DNA from: Perlabentimonas sp041656735
Lineage (GTDB): Bacteria; Bacteroidota; Bacteroidia; Bacteroidales; Tenuifilaceae
NCBI GenBank assembly: GCA_041656735.1
Contig: JBBACY010000002.1
Location: forward strand, 62,001-126,000
DNA length: 64,000 bases
Reading direction: 5' to 3'
This document shows positions 62,694-64,000 of this stretch, piece by piece (the first letter of the stretch is position 1; each line of letters begins with the position of its first letter). Below the pieces are notes generated by a model. The model was given only the letters and a program-made list of their open reading frames with translations, was not told the origin of the DNA and ran no database searches. The translations under genes were made by a program, and so were the position numbers.

Positions 62694-64000
62694 CTACATA
62701 ACAATATGACGGAGGCCAATAATCAGAATATCATCAACTTGCTCACTCGCCCCCTTCCACTCGTTAATACTGCCAAGCAAGTGTTTTTTCTGAATTTCGA
62801 GTGGATACTTATGTATATTTAGCAATAAGTGCCTAAATCTTCGGAATTTAAACTTCTTCCCTTCGGGTCCGCCAAACTGATCAACGTAGCCATCGGTAAA
62901 CATATACACCATATCGTCGTTTTGCAAGGGAATTATATGACTGCTAAACATGGGGTTATTTAAATCACCACCCGTGCCCACAGTATTCCTGTCTCCTTTT
63001 ACTTCAATAATTCTACTATCTCTAATAATGTATAGGTTACTAAAAGCCCCTGCAAACTGAAGTTCATTCTTATCCTTATCAAGCACACAGAAGGCTACGT
63101 CCATTCCATCTTTCACAGTTGCATTAGTAGAATCTTTCCCTTTTGAAAATGTATCATAAACCCCCTTGTCGAGCATATTCAGAATTCCTGCAGCATCGTT
63201 TATACCCATAACGTTGGTGACGTTTCGTAACAGTTCAACCCCAATAATTGACATAAAAGCACCCGGTACACCGTGCCCAGTGCAATCTATTGCTGCAACA
63301 AAAACCTTGCTATCGGTTTCGTTAATCCAATAAAAATCGCCACTAACAATGTCCTTAGGCATATAAAGAATAAAAGAATTTGGCAGGATATTGCTGAAAT
63401 ACGATTCGGAAGGCATTAAGGCTTCCTGAATTCTTTTGGCGTAGTTTATACTGTCGGTTATACTCTTATTTTGAACTACTAAAGCCTCCTTTTGCTTTTC
63501 AATTTCATGCATAGAGTGTTCTCTCTCCTTAAGCAATCGGCTAGTTCTTCGCAATATGCGAGTTCGCACCCGGAGGAATACAACTAAAAAAACAACAAAA
63601 AGAGTTGCGTAAATTGTCAACGCCACCCTCGATTTCCAGAACTTGGTTTTAACAACAATTCGTAACGACACCCCTTCGTTATTCCATATATCATCGGTAT
63701 TGGCTCCTTTAACTCTAAAAGTATACACACCTTCACGCAGGTTCGAAAACGCCACCATTCGTCTAGTTCCCAAGCTAAACCATTCATTTTCGAGACCCTC
63801 CATCATATACTTAAAGGTATTTTTATGCGGATCCGTAAAATCTAGGGCTGCAAATTCAATATTAATTAGAGAGTGGTTTGGCTGTAAAACAATTTCATCT
63901 TTACCAACCACCGAAAGATACTGTTGTGCACCAGTACCCACTAACTCTATTGAGGTTATTTCAATAGGAGGAATACGTGTATTAATTATTAGTGAGTCGG
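62694..64000 (-). CDS. SpoIIE/PP2C-type phosphatase with Y_Y_Y sensor end (partial, 5' end outside window)
   Basis: The frame is open to the window edge; the codons before 63,941 read on as TRIPPIEITSIELVGTG, the usual lead into a Y_Y_Y domain, so the N-terminus (probably a two-component propeller) is missing. Visible order: Y_Y_Y domain (LENEWFSLGTRR, EGVYTFRVKGAN), one membrane helix (YATLFVVFLVVFL), a coiled coil, then a SpoIIE-type PP2C phosphatase with PKDIVSGDFYWI, AAIDCTGHGVPGAFMSIIG and YMFTDGYVDQFGG. The phosphatase probably acts on an anti-anti-sigma factor. The signal sensed is unknown. Confidence 0.9.
   Translation of the reverse strand, partial: DSLIINTRIPPIEITSIELVGTGAQQYLSVVGKDEIVLQPNHSLINIEFAALDFTDPHKNTFKYMMEGLENEWFSLGTRRMVAFSNLREGVYTFRVKGANTDDIWNNEGVSLRIVVKTKFWKSRVALTIYATLFVVFLVVFLRVRTRILRRTSRLLKEREHSMHEIEKQKEALVVQNKSITDSINYAKRIQEALMPSESYFSNILPNSFILYMPKDIVSGDFYWINETDSKVFVAAIDCTGHGVPGAFMSIIGVELLRNVTNVMGINDAAGILNMLDKGVYDTFSKGKDSTNATVKDGMDVAFCVLDKDKNELQFAGAFSNLYIIRDSRIIEVKGDRNTVGTGGDLNNPMFSSHIIPLQNDDMVYMFTDGYVDQFGGPEGKKFKFRRFRHLLLNIHKYPLEIQKKHLLGSINEWKGASEQVDDILIIGLRHIVM

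Overview
The window looks like a piece of chromosome from a member of the Bacteroidota, probably a free-living Bacteroidales/Marinilabiliales-type organism. Signs of this are the type IX secretion (T9SS) C-terminal sorting domains ending several secreted proteins, a DUF5074/BtuG-type cobalamin locus, MraY and FtsZ with the long extra segments common in this phylum, promoters of the TTTG / TAnnTTTG type, and many lipoproteins and TonB-dependent receptors. No tRNA, rRNA, CRISPR array, transposase or integrase was seen.

Region 1 (1-13,240, minus strand). A partial AhpD-like protein and a MarR regulator lie at the left edge, then ubiX with a strong terminator. Next is a cobalamin-uptake locus. 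Read from right to left, it has a cobalamin riboswitch (about 12,960-13,140), a DUF6580 membrane protein, a 1,892-residue T9SS-secreted surface protein with an embedded BtuG-like propeller and six cadherin-like repeats, a second T9SS protein sharing a domain with the giant one, a BtuB-like TonB receptor, and a BtuG-like surface lipoprotein. The surface layer is much more elaborate than the BtuB-BtuG pair known from gut Bacteroides and is the most interesting system here.

Region 2 (13,200-26,200, plus strand). It holds an acetate-transporter-family protein, an MFS permease, a secreted papain-like protease with a secreted partner 2 bases upstream, a TonB receptor plus lipoprotein, an SDR epimerase, a split transketolase with a methylglyoxal-synthase-like gene between its halves, an ECF sigma factor with a membrane-anchored partner, and a DsrE-like protein.

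Region 3 (26,246-36,600, mixed strands). It has a DUF3127 OB-fold protein, an FKBP lipoprotein and an MnmD-like methyltransferase. A compact type II restriction-modification island follows (regulator, C5 methylase, Sau3AI/MutH-like nuclease), flanked by related repeat sequences. After it come an M3 peptidase, an MscS channel and a FemAB-like transferase.

Region 4 (37,000-52,400, plus strand). This is the complete division and cell-wall cluster from mraZ to ftsZ, in one operon without murF, preceded by four MraZ-type repeats at exact 10-base spacing. A decayed outer-membrane protein gene follows ftsZ.

Region 5 (53,000-64,000). A hemolysin III-type membrane protein, a three-gene envelope operon (lipoprotein, DUF5723 outer-membrane protein, PD40/OmpA protein), a 755-base gap with palindromes, a hybrid histidine kinase whose ATP-binding domain appears degenerate, an M15 carboxypeptidase, and a SpoIIE-type phosphatase cut by the window edge.
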